Shown: piece by piece, positions 10,662 through 22,246 of the stretch
Numbering within the stretch: position 1 is the stretch's first letter
Layout: each line of letters starts with the position of its first letter
Program-made: the position numbers and the translations under genes
Notes under the pieces: model-generated
What the model was told of the DNA's origin: nothing
Seen by the model: the letters and a program-made list of their open reading frames with translations, nothing else
The model's database searches: none
NCBI GenBank assembly: GCA_016169945.1
Contig: JADLSH010000190.1
Span: 1,674,001-1,738,000 of the forward strand
Origin: Trachythela sp. YZ-2020
Taxonomy: Eukaryota; Cnidaria; Anthozoa; Malacalcyonacea; Clavulariidae
Direction of reading: 5' to 3'
Length of the DNA stretch: 64,000 nt

Positions 10662-13600
10662 ATGAAGTGGGCCATTTTATTGCTCGTTGTCATAATCGCT
10701 ATCTCATCAGTCCGACCACGAAGAAAGCGTAAGTAATTTTGTGTTTTAATGCATTTTTTCTACTTTATTCTTGAATATTGTTTTTTTAATGTCTATTTTC
10801 ATTCCTTGCACTATGACAAGAAAGTTTGTTGTCCTGATAATATACCTGTATCTTGCGTGTAAGCTATTTCGTCATTATATACATTAAAGTACTACAAAAT
10901 CATCCTCAAATATAAGATATTAAAAATCGTTATAAGAGGAAGGCGAAAAAATCCGGTAGAACGGGTGCATGCATGCACGGCAGGAACCCGGAACGTGCTA
11001 GGTTTTTCATTGTTTACTATTGTGTATCGGTTTAATACTGTGAGAACTTTTTCGAAAATGATAGATCCATAATATCTTTATTGTAATATTCTCAAAAATA
11101 CACGTGTATTTCATTTTCACATTACGAATATAGAAATAACTTATGAGCTATATAAGGGGTCTCGCTTTTGAAGATTTATGATTTAGATGTAACTGAGTTT
11201 ATTATTCTGTGAAATCATGCAGGAATTCAGTACCATTAAGTGTTCATTAAATGAAATGAATATCAAAGATTCCAAGTGTGTACTTGGCATAATGGCTCTA
11301 AATACGTTACATCATTTAACACAATTTCGTGCTGTTATCTAAAGAATTTCAGAGATCATGATATCAAAAGGAAATCTTGAATTTGGTTTCGTGATGCTTG
11401 TATTTGTATTAGGAAGTCTCGCTCCACTTTCAAGTTCCGCGCGGATGTCCACTTATTATACGAACGTAATTCCGGTCCTCTCCTATCTTGTCTACTTTAA
11501 ATTCTTGAAATGTGCATGTCTTTCTCGAAATTGCTTCCATATAAATGAATGCACATTAATTGGCTGTAGGGTTTAAGGGTTAACGTTTGGGGATAGGTTT
11601 TGGATTAAAAAGGCTTTTACTGTTTTAGGGTATATATTAATAAATTACATATAATTTGGGGGTTTTGTATATAGTTATCGGGAAAGCGCCTTGAAATTGT
11701 ATTTCAAAAACTAAATTGGGGAGACCACAAATTTCAAATCCTTCAATTTCTTTGCAGATATAAACACGTCTCAAGCTTATTCTGAGCACGTTCTTTGTTT
11801 TTGCGTACGTCACGCCTCTTCAAACTTCGGATATCCTGTTAAAAACGAAATTTCCTGCAACCCAAGATGTTTAAAATATATTAAATAACACACATTCTTC
11901 CTTGTTTTTTTCAGTCAATTTACTAAATTACTTCTTCATTGTGGAGTCGTGTGTAAAATTTACATATATTCTTTTTTCTTTTTATACAGCGAAGAGAGTA
12001 AAGAACGCATTGAAATGTGAGTTTTCACTGATTAGAAAATATTTTGCATATATTTCGACCGTGGCTAATTCTAATAGTCTGTTTATATATATGAGCTGAA
12101 AGTAGACCAGTATAGATGTTGTGTGGTTCATATGTGTATATGTGGACAATGTGAATAATGCTTAAACTATGCCTGAGTCAAACCAATAGAAAGTGATCGA
12201 GGTTTTCAAAGAACGAGGCGACACAAAAGTCTAAAAATAGTCAATGACCCTAAATCGTGACTCATATGACCTGAGTGGTAGCCTCACTAGGCTGGTAGTC
12301 ATTCGTAAAGTCAACTATAGTCAAGTGCAGATACTCTAGGAGCATTAAGAACTTTGCATACCGTTGATATGAGAACAACAAAGACTTTGACATCACGAGA
12401 CCGCATAAAGAGAAACTGCATGCACGCCTGCATATAGAAGAGTTAAATATTCAAATTGTTTCAGTACGTTTAGGAATGCTATTATTGGGAAACAATTTCT
12501 TACGAATGCCGTAGTTTATCTTTATAATTATAGACAAACTATGGATGAGTCCATTCAATAGTTTAGCTGAGTCACTTCTTGTTATAAGCCCCTTGACTCT
12601 TGAGTTACAGACGAACGACTTTTCCTTGACGAATTTCCTGGTTCCTTTTTCAAGTTCACTTGCTTGTATATATATATGCTAATGTAGTTCACAACTTTTC
12701 CGTGACAAATTCTATTGAGCCTGAAACGACAAAAAATTGAGAACCCTTCCCTGACAAATTAAGACCCTGCATGAGTACTCGCCACTGATGTATAGATGCC
12801 CCCTTTTCGCGGTTCCCCCAATTTTGCAATGCTTCCACGGCCTTCGACCGACCAAAAGGAAACTTCTCTAGACTTTATTAAAAGGGGCTTGTCAAAGGAA
12901 ATTTGTCAAGGAAAACTTGTTTGTGAAGTAATTGTTTTAAATGAAATATTTTACTTATGTTTCGCACTAGACGTTGGATGCAAACCCGAAGACACTATTT
13001 GTGACAAACGACCCCAACGTTACTGTAGATTTAGAAACTTTCGTTGGCAATGTCCAAGGAAATGCGGCGAATGTGGTAGGTATTATATAATGTAGATAAA
13101 TCCGTGACGTCCATTTTGTCTATATAGTTTTGTCTGTAGTTTAACCCCTGAAATATGTGGCGGTTTCACGAAGCATTATCGTGCAGCAAATGGTGGTGAA
13201 CCATCAGAATGAGAAAATAATGTTAAAAATCTCAATAATAATTCATGAGGAAAAGACAAAGGAAATCACTACCGTGTCTGTGGTTTTATATGTGATAAAA
13301 AATCATGTTAATTTAGCTTATACAAAAACTTAGCTTGATTTTCGGCTTAGAAAATGTTTATTTTTAAAATTACTTCGCCAATGAACTCATAAGATGGGTC
13401 GTTTTTTAAGCCATTTAAAACACTCGCAGTACTTCATTCTTTTCATTATATATTCTAGTCTTGTATTTTGTGGCACAAGAATATAATTGAGAAATGTATA
13501 GTTTAGTTTTCTTGCAGGAAAATGTCAACCTTTTCTGAACTAGTTGACCAGCATCTGCTGCGCTGTAACACGTGATACACATCTATACTGAAAACTACCG

Positions 13601-14906
13601 ATATACGTATATAGATCCCCTGCAATCTATCCTAAATGTACCCCTGTTTACCTTCTATAGCACCGTTTGAACCAAAGTGTCCCAAGGAACATGTCTATGG
13701 ATGTTGTTGGGATGGAACACCAGCAAATGACATTGAGAAAAGTAACTGTCCAGGTAAGATTTTTATACCATCAGTGATAAAATATAGAAACTTGAAAACG
13801 AGTTCCGGCATTTCACTTGGCTTGTACTATATTTTAATATAGGAATGGCACAGTGGTTAGCAAGGGCGAAAATTTTGAAATCTAGGGTCTCTGAACGCGA
13901 TTTCATGCATTTTGGGGGAAGACTTTACAGAATTCTGATGATGTGAACATGTCGTATAAACAAAAATGGAAAAAAGTGGGGCCGGGGGGTAATTACATAT
14001 TGATCCCCCTCGACCCAAAGGGGGGGGGGTTGTCCCCCCCAAGAATTGACGCCCTTGGTGGTTAGTGCATGTGCCTTTCACCATTTCGGGATTCGATTCC
14101 TGCAATGTGCAGTTTTATGTTTGTATAATCTTACCTATGTTCCATGTCATAAGAGTGCTTCCAGTTTGACTCTACCAAACACCACAGGCACAGGTTCGCT
14201 CCGATCTCCTGCTGTAATGACACTGCACAATAAAAGATGGTCCTTACTGGGCCTTTGGCAGAACAATTTAGAACTGATGGTTGTATCCAGTATAAAAGTA
14301 GTTATAGTTTACTTTAATCTTGTTTAGATCAAACAAATCTGAAATTCAAGTGTTAAAGCAATTCTATATCGTGCATAGACAGTCAAATTCCATATCGGAT
14401 TTTTTGACGATTTATGATTATGTTTTACAGTTTGCTCTGATGCAAATACGGCGATCTGTAGTCGTCCAACTATCACGAGAGATTGTAATTTTTCCAAACA
14501 AACTCGCATCACAAGATTCCTCTGTCCAGTGACTTGTGGGGCCTGCGGAGATTTTGGTAAGTGAAATACTGAATATCTTGTATACCAAAGCAACAACTTG
14601 TTACAACCTTGTCAACAACTTGTAAGAAACAGTTCGAATACAACCGACAAGATGAGTGACATTTTTTGTGTCTATTTTGCGAGTACAGTGGTCAGTTTGC
14701 ATGAACTGCTAACAAAATTAGAACATTTTTAACAACAATTATTTTCAGGCAATGCCAAAGCTCATCATCCTGCTCCTCTTTACGCCTGCGAAGATAAGGA
14801 CGAGCGGTGTTACAAGATAAAGGATACTTCATGTTGCAAAGACAACGAAATCCTGCAAGACTTATGCCAGAAAACATGTGGAGTTTGTCAGAGTTCTTAT
14901 AAGTAA
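10662..14906 (+). CDS. Secreted multi-domain ShK-type cysteine-rich protein
   Basis: Exons 10662-10728, 11990-12016, 12971-13075, 13661-13753, 14431-14556 and 14749-14906 sum to 576 nt (191 residues). All internal junctions are phase 1. Exon 1 is a signal peptide with an ILLLVVIIAI core. Exons 3 and 5 each encode one six-cysteine ShK module ending in C-x2/3-C-G-x-C form. Exon 6 encodes a third module with one extra cysteine. Exon 4 carries a G-C-C-W-D-G motif like the short cysteine block of papilin-type extracellular proteins. The 27-nt exon 2 can be skipped without losing frame. ShK modules occur in ion-channel blockers but also in peptidases and matrix proteins. No Lys-Tyr channel dyad sits at the expected place, so no toxin call is made. 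AATAAA is at 15116. The neighbouring 18741-20547 gene is convergent and of similar build. Confidence 0.75.
13181..13562. mobile_element. MITE family 'CAGCAGATGGTGG', copy 1 (with extra internal sequence)
   Basis: The left end GTGCAGCAAATGGTGG and right end CCAGCATCTGCTGCGC are inverted. Internal blocks CAGAATGAGAAAATAATG and TCTTTTCATTATAT recur at 22966-23090 and, inverted, at 50567-50730. It lies in intron 3 of the ShK gene. Confidence 0.6.
13843..14305 (+). mobile_element. Second tRNA-derived SINE, interrupted by a hAT-like MITE
   Basis: The head starts GGCACAGTGGTTAG, is broken by the insert 13861-14057, and resumes as GTGGTTAGTGCATGTGCC. A B box-like GGATTCGATTCC follows. The body (AGAGTGCTTCCAGTTTGACT) and tail (GAACTGATGG..CCAGTATAAAAG) match the array at 1-452. 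Full-length architecture apart from the insertion. Located in intron 4 of the ShK gene. Confidence 0.75.
13861..14057. mobile_element. hAT-like MITE, 197 bp, 8-bp target duplication
   Basis: Ends CAAGGGCG and CGCCCTTG form the inverted repeat. The perfect 8-bp duplication GTGGTTAG flanks it at 13853-13860 and 14058-14065, diagnostic of hAT insertion. The right part is a G/C homopolymer-rich stretch. Related, diverged copies lie at 24930-25140, 45831-46080 and 57185-57345, sharing the CATGCATTTTGGGGGAAGAC-type block. Confidence 0.85.
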
Positions 14907-15856
14907 TTAAAAGATATTTAAAGATCAGTTTTAACTATCGAAAAACTTCACTCGCGTTCTCGCCTGAAGACTCTCGATTAGCTTATATCCATTGGCCATA
15001 CTTCGAATAGAATATATTAACTATCAATATTTTTCATATATTTATAAGTGTATAATTTTAGCAATATATAATGAATATACTTTAAATATGTAAATATTTC
15101 TAAATATATTAAGTAAATAAATGTGTACAAGTCAACAATTTCTGACCATTGCCCATTGGTCGTTAATTCTCTCTATGCACATCACTGCACCAGTCACGAT
15201 TCGGTGATCGGAATGTTCCCATTGCCTTTTCATTGTTTTGAAAATCCCATTGCTCTGACTGTTTTTAAACTTTAAAGCCTGGTTTTCATATGTCGCCTAT
15301 GGTCGGCGATGCACCCATGGACCATTGTTAGTGGTCATTGAAGGTGAAAATTATTTCGGGTAGATAAAGATTAATGGTCGAGTTAACTTATTCAAAAATA
15401 TTCAAATCAGTTTCGCCTCTAAAACTTAGCAAGACGAAGCATGTGTAGCGCTTGGAGGTCGTATATCGTCGATCAAAAACGCGAAAAAGTTGGTGAAAAG
15501 TTTGTTCTTTTCTTTGTAACGAGTGCTGGAAAGATTGGGTATGGCTGATGTCCGGTATCAGTGGCAATGACCATGAAATCAATGTATTTATGCCAGTGTA
15601 CCCTGCATATAGATACGTCATTAAGTCGTGGTAGCGAAATATGGGTGTGCACGACGTCATTATGGTTCTGCCAGTTTGTAGGAAAGGTATTTTGTGTATA
15701 TTTTTAAACAAGCACACCATTCGTGTATAAACCCCGTCAAAAATACTGATTTACGAACGAATAAACCCTTGAGGGTTAAATCATCACTATGTTGAAATTC
15801 AGAGATCAAATCTCAAATGCATATGGGGGTCCAGTGTTGGTAGTATTCTTATCAGT

Positions 15857-15985
15857 TATAGACCTGGAGCGAGGGGTATTCCACAAAAATTACTCTGAGG
15901 GATGAAATATTCCGAGGGCGAAGCCCGATGGATATTTCATCCCGAAGGGTAATTTTTTGGGAATACCCCAATTGAAAGGTCTATA
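15857..15985. mobile_element. Foldback element, TATAGACCT ends
   Basis: TATAGACCT at 15857 and AGGTCTATA at 15977-15985 bracket an imperfect palindrome: GGGGTATTCC versus GGAATACCCC, and GATGAAATATTCC versus GGATATTTCATC. The centre is GGGCGAAGCCC. Confidence 0.65.
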
Positions 15986-16304
15986 AATGATATATTATAC
16001 CGAACCTTGTATGGGTTTACTTCCAGTTCGTCTTCTGTTGATGTCGCCGCCATGTTTGCCGGCGATGAAATTAGACGACGGCCTGGGTACGAGCGGGGTA
16101 TTCAAAAGAAAGTGAATTCCACGCTCAAGCGTGGTATTCGACTCGTATACCATGCCCCGGGGAAACGACTCAGGGTACAAGTTGCCCGGGGCATGGTGAT
16201 CGCTGAAAAATACCACGGTCATGTGGTACAAGCTTAGTTATCTGATTGGACAAACTTATTGTGAGGTATAATATTACAGTAATATAAGTAGCCTGCAAGG
16301 CAAT

Positions 16305-16955
16305 AGGGTATACAATAAGCTACTGTGGTTTGTGTCTGAACTATACCTGAAAAATATATCTCAAATGGGGAGGTCCAGTGTAGGTAGTATTCTACAATAA
16401 TCTGCCGTGGTTTGTGTCTGAACTACCTGAAAAAGATATCTCAAACGTGGAGGTCCAGTGTGGGTAGTATTCTACAATAATCTGCCGTGGTTTGTGTCTG
16501 AACTACCTGAAAAAGATATCTCAAACGTGGAGGTCCAGTGTAGGTAGTATTCTACAATTAGCTGCCGTGGTTTGTGTCTGAACTACCTGAAAAAGATATC
16601 TCAAATGGGGAGGTCCAGTGTAGGTAGTATTCTACAATAAGCTGCCGTGGTTTGTGTCTGAACTACCTGAAAAAGATGTCTCAAACGTGGAGGTCCAGTG
16701 TAGGTAGTATTCTACAATAAGCTGTCATGGTTTGTGTCTGAACTACCTGAAAAAGATATCTCAAATGGGGAGGTCCAGTGTAGGTAGTATTCTACAATAA
16801 GCTGCCGTGGTTTGTGTCTGAACTACCTGAAAAAGATATCTCAAATGGGGAGGTCCAGTGTAGGTAGTATTCTACAATAAGCTGCCGTGGTTTGTGTCTG
16901 AACTACCTGAAAAAGATGTCTCAAACGTGGAGGTCCAGTGTAGGTATAGTGTTCT
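16305..16955 (+). repeat. Minisatellite, 8 copies of an exactly 80-bp unit
   Basis: TCTACAATAA recurs every 80 bp from 16391 on. Each unit contains GTGGTTTGTGTCTGAACTAC, CTGAAAAAGATATCTCAAA and GAGGTCCAGTGTAGGTAGTA. Variation between units is a few substitutions with almost no indels. The first unit is slightly longer and more diverged. A single related block sits just upstream (15829-15850), and a diverged one at 60264-60340. Confidence 0.95.
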
Positions 16956-17049
16956 ACGTCTCGTGTTTTATACACGTGTTCTCCCAACATTCCCCTCGTG
17001 CATTATAACACCATAAATGCACGCGACTCGTTTCTTTTCTATTACTCGT

Positions 17050-17351
17050 ATTATTATTAGCATGACAAAATTACTGGATGCTGATTGGTTGAGAGGAGTA
17101 CAATTATTTCATTAATTGTACTGCAGTACAATTAATGATTTTCCCAAAAGAAACAAAATGGCGGAAATTTTGTCATGCTAATAATAAACAAGTAATCATG
17201 CGATGTTGCTCGTACAATTAGGGATTAATAGTACTCGTGATGTTTGAAAATGTTGCCAAATTGGACTCGCCCCGGCGGCTCGTCCAATTTTGGCAAAATT
17301 TTCAAACATCACTCGTACTATTAATCCCTAATTGTACTCGCCATCGCATGA
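17050..17351. mobile_element. Two adjacent foldback elements
   Basis: The first (17050-17190) has arms TTATTATTAGCATGACAAAA and its complement around a palindromic centre, TTAATTGTACTGCAGTACAA. The second (17196-17351) is a near-perfect hairpin: TCATGCGATG at 17196 and CATCGCATGA ending at 17351, with about 70-bp arms around a CCCCGGCGG loop. Neither has coding capacity. Confidence 0.8.
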
Positions 17352-18479
17352 TAACCTATACTAAGTCGTATGATATAGATAAGTATATTTATTCGATCAT
17401 ACTAGTAAATACCCAACTCTATTTTATTAACATAAAGTTGACTCGAACCGGGTAAGTTCAAAGCTGCATAATCAGCGAGCCAGCCTGACGCTTTATAAAT
17501 TGAGCAATCGACGGTCAACTTGTCTTGAGAAAGCACAAATTGAAATTCATAATATTATATTTCGACCGTTACCGGCTCTGTCCATCGTCAATAAGCAGAT
17601 GAAGTATTGAATGAAGTGGTGTTTACGTACACTGGTTGATAGACATTTTGCCGGCTCTTGTGACAAGGGGAAGTAAAGTGCCGTCACGAACAATCCGTTG
17701 GAAATGACAAATCACTTGATGGACATTTTAAGTTGTAAAACAAACTCTTCCTGAACTGTAGACATATTTAACGGCAAAATATTTAACGGCAAAACTTTCG
17801 ATCCGCAAAATAAAATAATTATAGTTATTTCATGCTAACATACAAGGGAACATCATTTCCCAGTGTCCTAACCCCAGGAATCCAACGCAAAGTTTGGGGG
17901 CTTCGGTGGCGCAGTCGTCAGAGCAAGCGCCTTTCACCTCGATTCTCGCTGCGGGACTCGTGATAAGTCGTGGGCTTTCCCCCGGTCAGATCTTGGCCTT
18001 GGGTTCTATTACAATACCAGTGCCAGTGTATTGCAAAAATGTATTAAAGTTTACTGAATTGACATTTAATTTTGTTCCCCGAAAAATATTACAACAATGA
18101 TGTATTTAATATTAGTAGCAAAATGTTACACCCAAGTAATAAGTTTCTCAAAGTTTTCCATAATATCGACTCCACTTCAGCTACAGTAGTTTCAGTACTT
18201 ATCAAGCTTCTACTCCAGAATTCACATATTTTTCGATACATCTGTGTTCTGAAAAGCAGATAAAACAGTTGAACATTTAATATAATTAGGCCTGTTCTAA
18301 ACGTCGAACATTTCATGTAGCCAGCCTAATGTTATTATGTTAATGAGCTGAAACGATGACTTCAGCTTATCTACGCTAGTTAACCCTAATCCTAACCCAA
18401 ATCCTAATACCAACCCTATCCCAAATCTTAAAACAATGGTCGACATTTCCATATGGTCGTAACTAACTAACTATCGTCA

Positions 18480-18636
18480 CTAAAGGCTCTTTTCCACTCG
18501 TCGCAAAAACCAACTCGCAAGCTCGCTGCGAGTACTTTCATCCAATCACAATGCTCGACAGTTTATTTTAATTACATGCAAGAACTCGCAGCGAGTTTGC
18601 GAGTTGGTTTTGCGATGAGTGGAAAAGAGCCTTTAG
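18480..18636. mobile_element. MITE, 157 bp, about 55-bp inverted ends, TCA flanks
   Basis: The left end CTAAAGGCTCTTTTCCACTC is complemented at 18617-18636. The arms continue through GCAAAA.CCAACTCGCAA and CTCGCTGCGAG. TCA occurs on both sides (18477-18479, 18637-18639), fitting a 3-bp duplication of the PIF/Harbinger type. Confidence 0.8.
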
Positions 18637-18740
18637 TCATGTTCGATGTTAAAAAGTCTGGATCTATCTTGTCGTTTGTGTGCTGTATGCAAATCAGTCT
18701 TTAATGATTACAGAGATATATCGGCATTCCGTTACACGAG

Positions 18741-20547
18741 TCACCTTGATGCGTTCACAACCCTTACGACTAAATGAAACCAGTCTCGTTCAAGTCTCGC
18801 TAAAACTTTAGTAAATAGAATTGTGGTTGGTTCTTTCCGGCTGTGTTTCGAAAGCCAGTTGCCTCCCAGCTCACCGTAAACTGACCCTGCCACCTTAGCT
18901 GTGCTCCGTGGTCTGACATAGGCCGGTATGGTGGCAGCTAGTAAGCATTCGACTGCGTACTTCGCAATTCTGCTCTCAGCTGCAAGTAAGGATGATTAGC
19001 ACCGCTACTTTTACCCAATATTAACGCAACTCACCACAAACGCCACACATCCTTGGGCATTGCATGCGAACAGTTCCGTATTTACACCAAGATTCATCTC
19101 TTCTGCTACAAATCGTGTCTTCGAGTTTGCAATCTAATACAAAGATAAGAAAAATAAGTCCTATAGAGCAAAAGTACACCAATTACAGCCAGCAATGATT
19201 GGAATATTGGATTAATTGCAGTCTCTGACTCGATGATGACGTACATCAGATTACGGCGAAACCGCGCGAGGAACTGAGACTGACGTTCGATACCCATGGT
19301 CTGACCTGCAAACGGGCGTACTCTGGGCATTGTCTCACTCAAGTTGTGTATTAAGTTCAGTTGCTCTATACCATATATATATACTCAGTTACTCACCCTC
19401 CTTGCATTCGTAGCCTGAGCAACACGTATCATTTCTGCCAGGCTGACATGTTTGATAACGTTGTGTACACATGTCTGGATTCCCACCACCACGACACACG
19501 AGTTCTAAAGAGACGTGATAGCAATTTAGGCGCGCGAATTCAACATGGGAGCATTTAGGTTAATTTCAGAAAACAAAAATGTTGCAAGCCTCATGACAAC
19601 TCCAGAAATATAATTTGTTAGTTTCCAAGTATGGTTATATTCTCGCACACCTATTCTATATTCTTTACACACCTTCGGATACGCCAGACGATTTTACTCG
19701 TCATGTTGCAGGAGAAAAACAATGGTTAATAGTGAAATAGCCAGCCTAATAAAACCAGTACTATATATTATTTTGAACTTACTAGTGTCCGGGTAAAGTG
19801 GAAAACAACCAAGCATTAGGCCGCCACAACATTCGTCCCTCGTTGTACATTCTTCACCAAATCCTTTGCATTGATCACCTCTCGTTGGCGCTCCGGAAAA
19901 CGTACTATTTGTATCATAATCTGAGGAATAGAAGATTTATGACATACTGTTACAAAAGTATTGGTTCAGTTAACACTATTTTCATATTAGTCCACTGTGT
20001 ACAGGAGGACTGTTCTACCTAGAGATACGTGCGTTGACACGGCCATCCTTGACTTTATTGACCCTGTTTAAATTCAGGAGGAAGGCCCCGAGGAAATCGT
20101 GGGACTGTCCACGGTTACAGACTGATCAACCAATGAACTAACCAGACTAACCACTGAGAGCTACTACGAGGGTGAGAGTTGATGAGAGTCGCCTGCAACT
20201 CTTGCTCGTGTTTAATCGCCAACTCTCATTCACTTTCATCAACTTCAGTTGAAATTTAGTGATGAGAATACTTGATGAGAATTTTTGCTCGTTTGACATG
20301 TAAGGTCTGCAAGTTTGACATGCTAGGTAATATCCAGTCGATCAACTCTCATGCAACTCCTTTTCTCGTTTTACCATGGCTTGCTAACTCGCATCAACTC
20401 TCACCAACATCATGCACTGTGATTACAACTAAAATCATTGATATATGGTGTAAAATAACATTCATGGTATTACATACATGGCATTGAACGACTGTAGACA
20501 AACTCAACCAGAACAACCAACAGCAACAGAGCAATTTTCATAGCCAT
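18741..20547 (-). CDS. Secreted cysteine-rich protein with two knot-like modules and one ShK module
   Basis: Read on the minus strand: exons 20547-20478, 19920-19783, 19504-19397, 19133-19035 and 18979-18741 (stop at 18741-18743). They sum to 654 nt (217 residues) and every junction is phase 1. Exon 1 is a signal peptide (MKIALLLLVVLVEF). Exons 2 and 3 each encode a compact module with a C..C..CC..C pattern (ECCGG, TCCSG) resembling cystine-knot peptides; exon 2 shows only five cysteines. Exon 4 is a six-cysteine ShK module closely like exon 3 of the convergent gene. Exon 5 (78 residues) has one cysteine and many basic residues, and I recognise no family. A TATA motif lies 85-95 bp upstream of the start. 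Venom, mucus or matrix function cannot be told apart from sequence. The exon 5 join is the weakest. Confidence 0.7.
20171..20405. mobile_element. MITE in intron 1 of the minus-strand ShK gene
   Basis: The inverted ends are GGTGAGAGTTGATG at 20171 and its complement ending at 20405. Inner repeats of CAACTCTCAT and GAGAGTTGAT are scattered through the element. About 235 bp, no coding frame. Confidence 0.65.
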
Positions 20548-20629
20548 TTTCAAAATACGAGTTTAGTTAAGCGAGAACTTCTAGTTAAGCGTTTCAACAA
20601 CTGACTATACAGAGTCGTTTTACACGAAG

Positions 20630-20641
20630 CTATATATATAC
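20630..20641 (-). promoter_or_regulatory. TATA box of the minus-strand ShK gene
   Basis: A TATATATATA block lies 85-95 bp upstream (on the minus strand) of the start codon at 20547, a usual spacing for a short 5' UTR. Motif and spacing only. Confidence 0.45.
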
Positions 20642-21800
20642 AAGCTCTGCATACGTCAGTGCATGTAGGGTTGGTCAATGACATTCGCAGCCATAGAACT
20701 GATAGCTTATTAAGCCTTAATTAAATTAACGGTTTTAAACCGTTTTTAAGTGACGCATTTCAGCCCATAAAGCACGTCAACCGACCACAAAAATAGAGTG
20801 TCGGTTTACTAAATAATTTGCCAACCAAGCCCAAGATATGGAGCGAATGTTTAACGGTTTTCGCTCACAAATGGAGGCGTCGACAGGCATAAACATGTGT
20901 TAACGTCTTAACTGAGACAAGTGCTTGTTAATCGGTTAAGTGTTTAAAGTGACGGAGAAGAAACAGAATAACTGTTATCCAATTATGATTTTCAATATTA
21001 AATTATTCATTGGCCTTCATTATCTGTCGTATTCAGTTCTTTAATTTATTGTTGCAATTCATTATTTTTTATTTCTTTTTACTAAAAATTCGTTACTCAA
21101 ATAATCATTATTCTTCTCCTAAAACTGTGTTCCTTTATTCAAATCATTATTCCCCTTCAACGACCGATTAAGTATCAGATTAAGTAGCATAAGCTCTTTA
21201 CAAAATGTATTTCATCGTTTTCACTTAATTTTTTTTATACGCGGAAGACGCTTTTAACGTTGTACAAATTTAAACTCTTGGCAAGGAACATTGATAATGA
21301 ACATTTCATTATTTTAACCTCATTTTAACGGTTGTCAACGTTGACAAGTTAACAAAGCAAAAATTGGCGCGGATTTAGGGCGAGAGTGCCAAGGCAACCG
21401 CAATCCATAAAACCATAATGTATTTTAATCCTCTTCTGAGTGTATATACTAACTCTTTTTAGTATATCAGTTCCTGAACATTTACCAAACAACGTATGTT
21501 TTGGCATTTCTCATTCACTTGTAAAATATACTGACGACAATGTTTCGATGATGCGTATAATATAGAAATCCGATCTGTATTTGGTTGTTAGTGGACGGAG
21601 TAAGAGAGAAACTGCAAATCATTTCAATTTTGGCTATAGTAAATTGGATAAGAAATTTCATTTGAAATTTTTCGCGCTTTTCTGAGCTGTGTAAACGAAA
21701 TGAATGCATAATTCATCTAAAACACTCGTAGATGGAGAGCAAGTTAACTTTTCCTGTGGCTATGTATGTTTTAGATCACAGCTGCATGTTTAGTACTATA

Positions 21801-22246
21801 GAGGCCCTGTTAGGGTTTTAGGATTATGGATTATTTGGCCTTTTTGAGTAGGATTACGGATTATTGGCGCATGAAAAACAAGATCCATAGTATGGGTTAT
21901 TTGGGTAGGACTTTAGGACTACGGATTATTGTTAAGTCAATATCATAAATCAATTTTTGCTATTGACAAAAGGTAAAATTTAAAAGTTGAGATGCCAGCC
22001 AACTTAAATAACATCGCCAACATGTCGGAGACACAAATTAAAGACATCTATTTGGAGCCGGAACGCGCGCAAAACATAAATAACACAAGCGTCGAATATG
22101 TTTACTTTCGACAATTTGTTCTTCGAAACTGTTCATGTTTGTTGAATATATTTTAGGGATGTATTTGCTTAGAAAAATGGGCTACGGATTATTTTCAAAT
22201 TTTAATTGGGATTACGGATTATTCACACACACCCTAACAGGGCCTC
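21801..22246. mobile_element. DNA element, perfect 16-bp inverted ends, internal GGATTACGGATTATT repeats
   Basis: GAGGCCCTGTTAGGGT at 21801-21816 is exactly complemented at 22231-22246. Inside, a motif close to GGATTACGGATTATT occurs about six times (for example 21821, 21850, 21911, 22180, 22208), mostly near the two ends. No transposase frame. Confidence 0.75.

Larger units (their letters stand above)
14907..18740. other. Intergenic region between two convergent ShK genes
   Basis: The 3' ends of two genes face each other across this region. It holds the poly(A) signal at 15116, a foldback at 15857-15985, a second palindromic patch around 16123-16215, the 80-bp array, the foldbacks at 17050-17351 and the MITE at 18480-18636. 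No exon with coherent splice signals was seen. Confidence 0.6.

Noticed and set aside
11358..11576. Alternative first exon with a signal-peptide-like start for the ShK gene
   Set aside because: The hydrophobic start is suggestive, but no donor in phase 1 follows, so it cannot join the other exons.
10662..14906. Calling the ShK genes potassium-channel toxins
   Set aside because: The Lys-Tyr dyad is not at the expected place, and ShK modules are common in non-toxic secreted proteins.
16305..16955. CRISPR array
   Set aside because: Unit is 80 bp, fully repeated with no unique spacers, in an animal genome.
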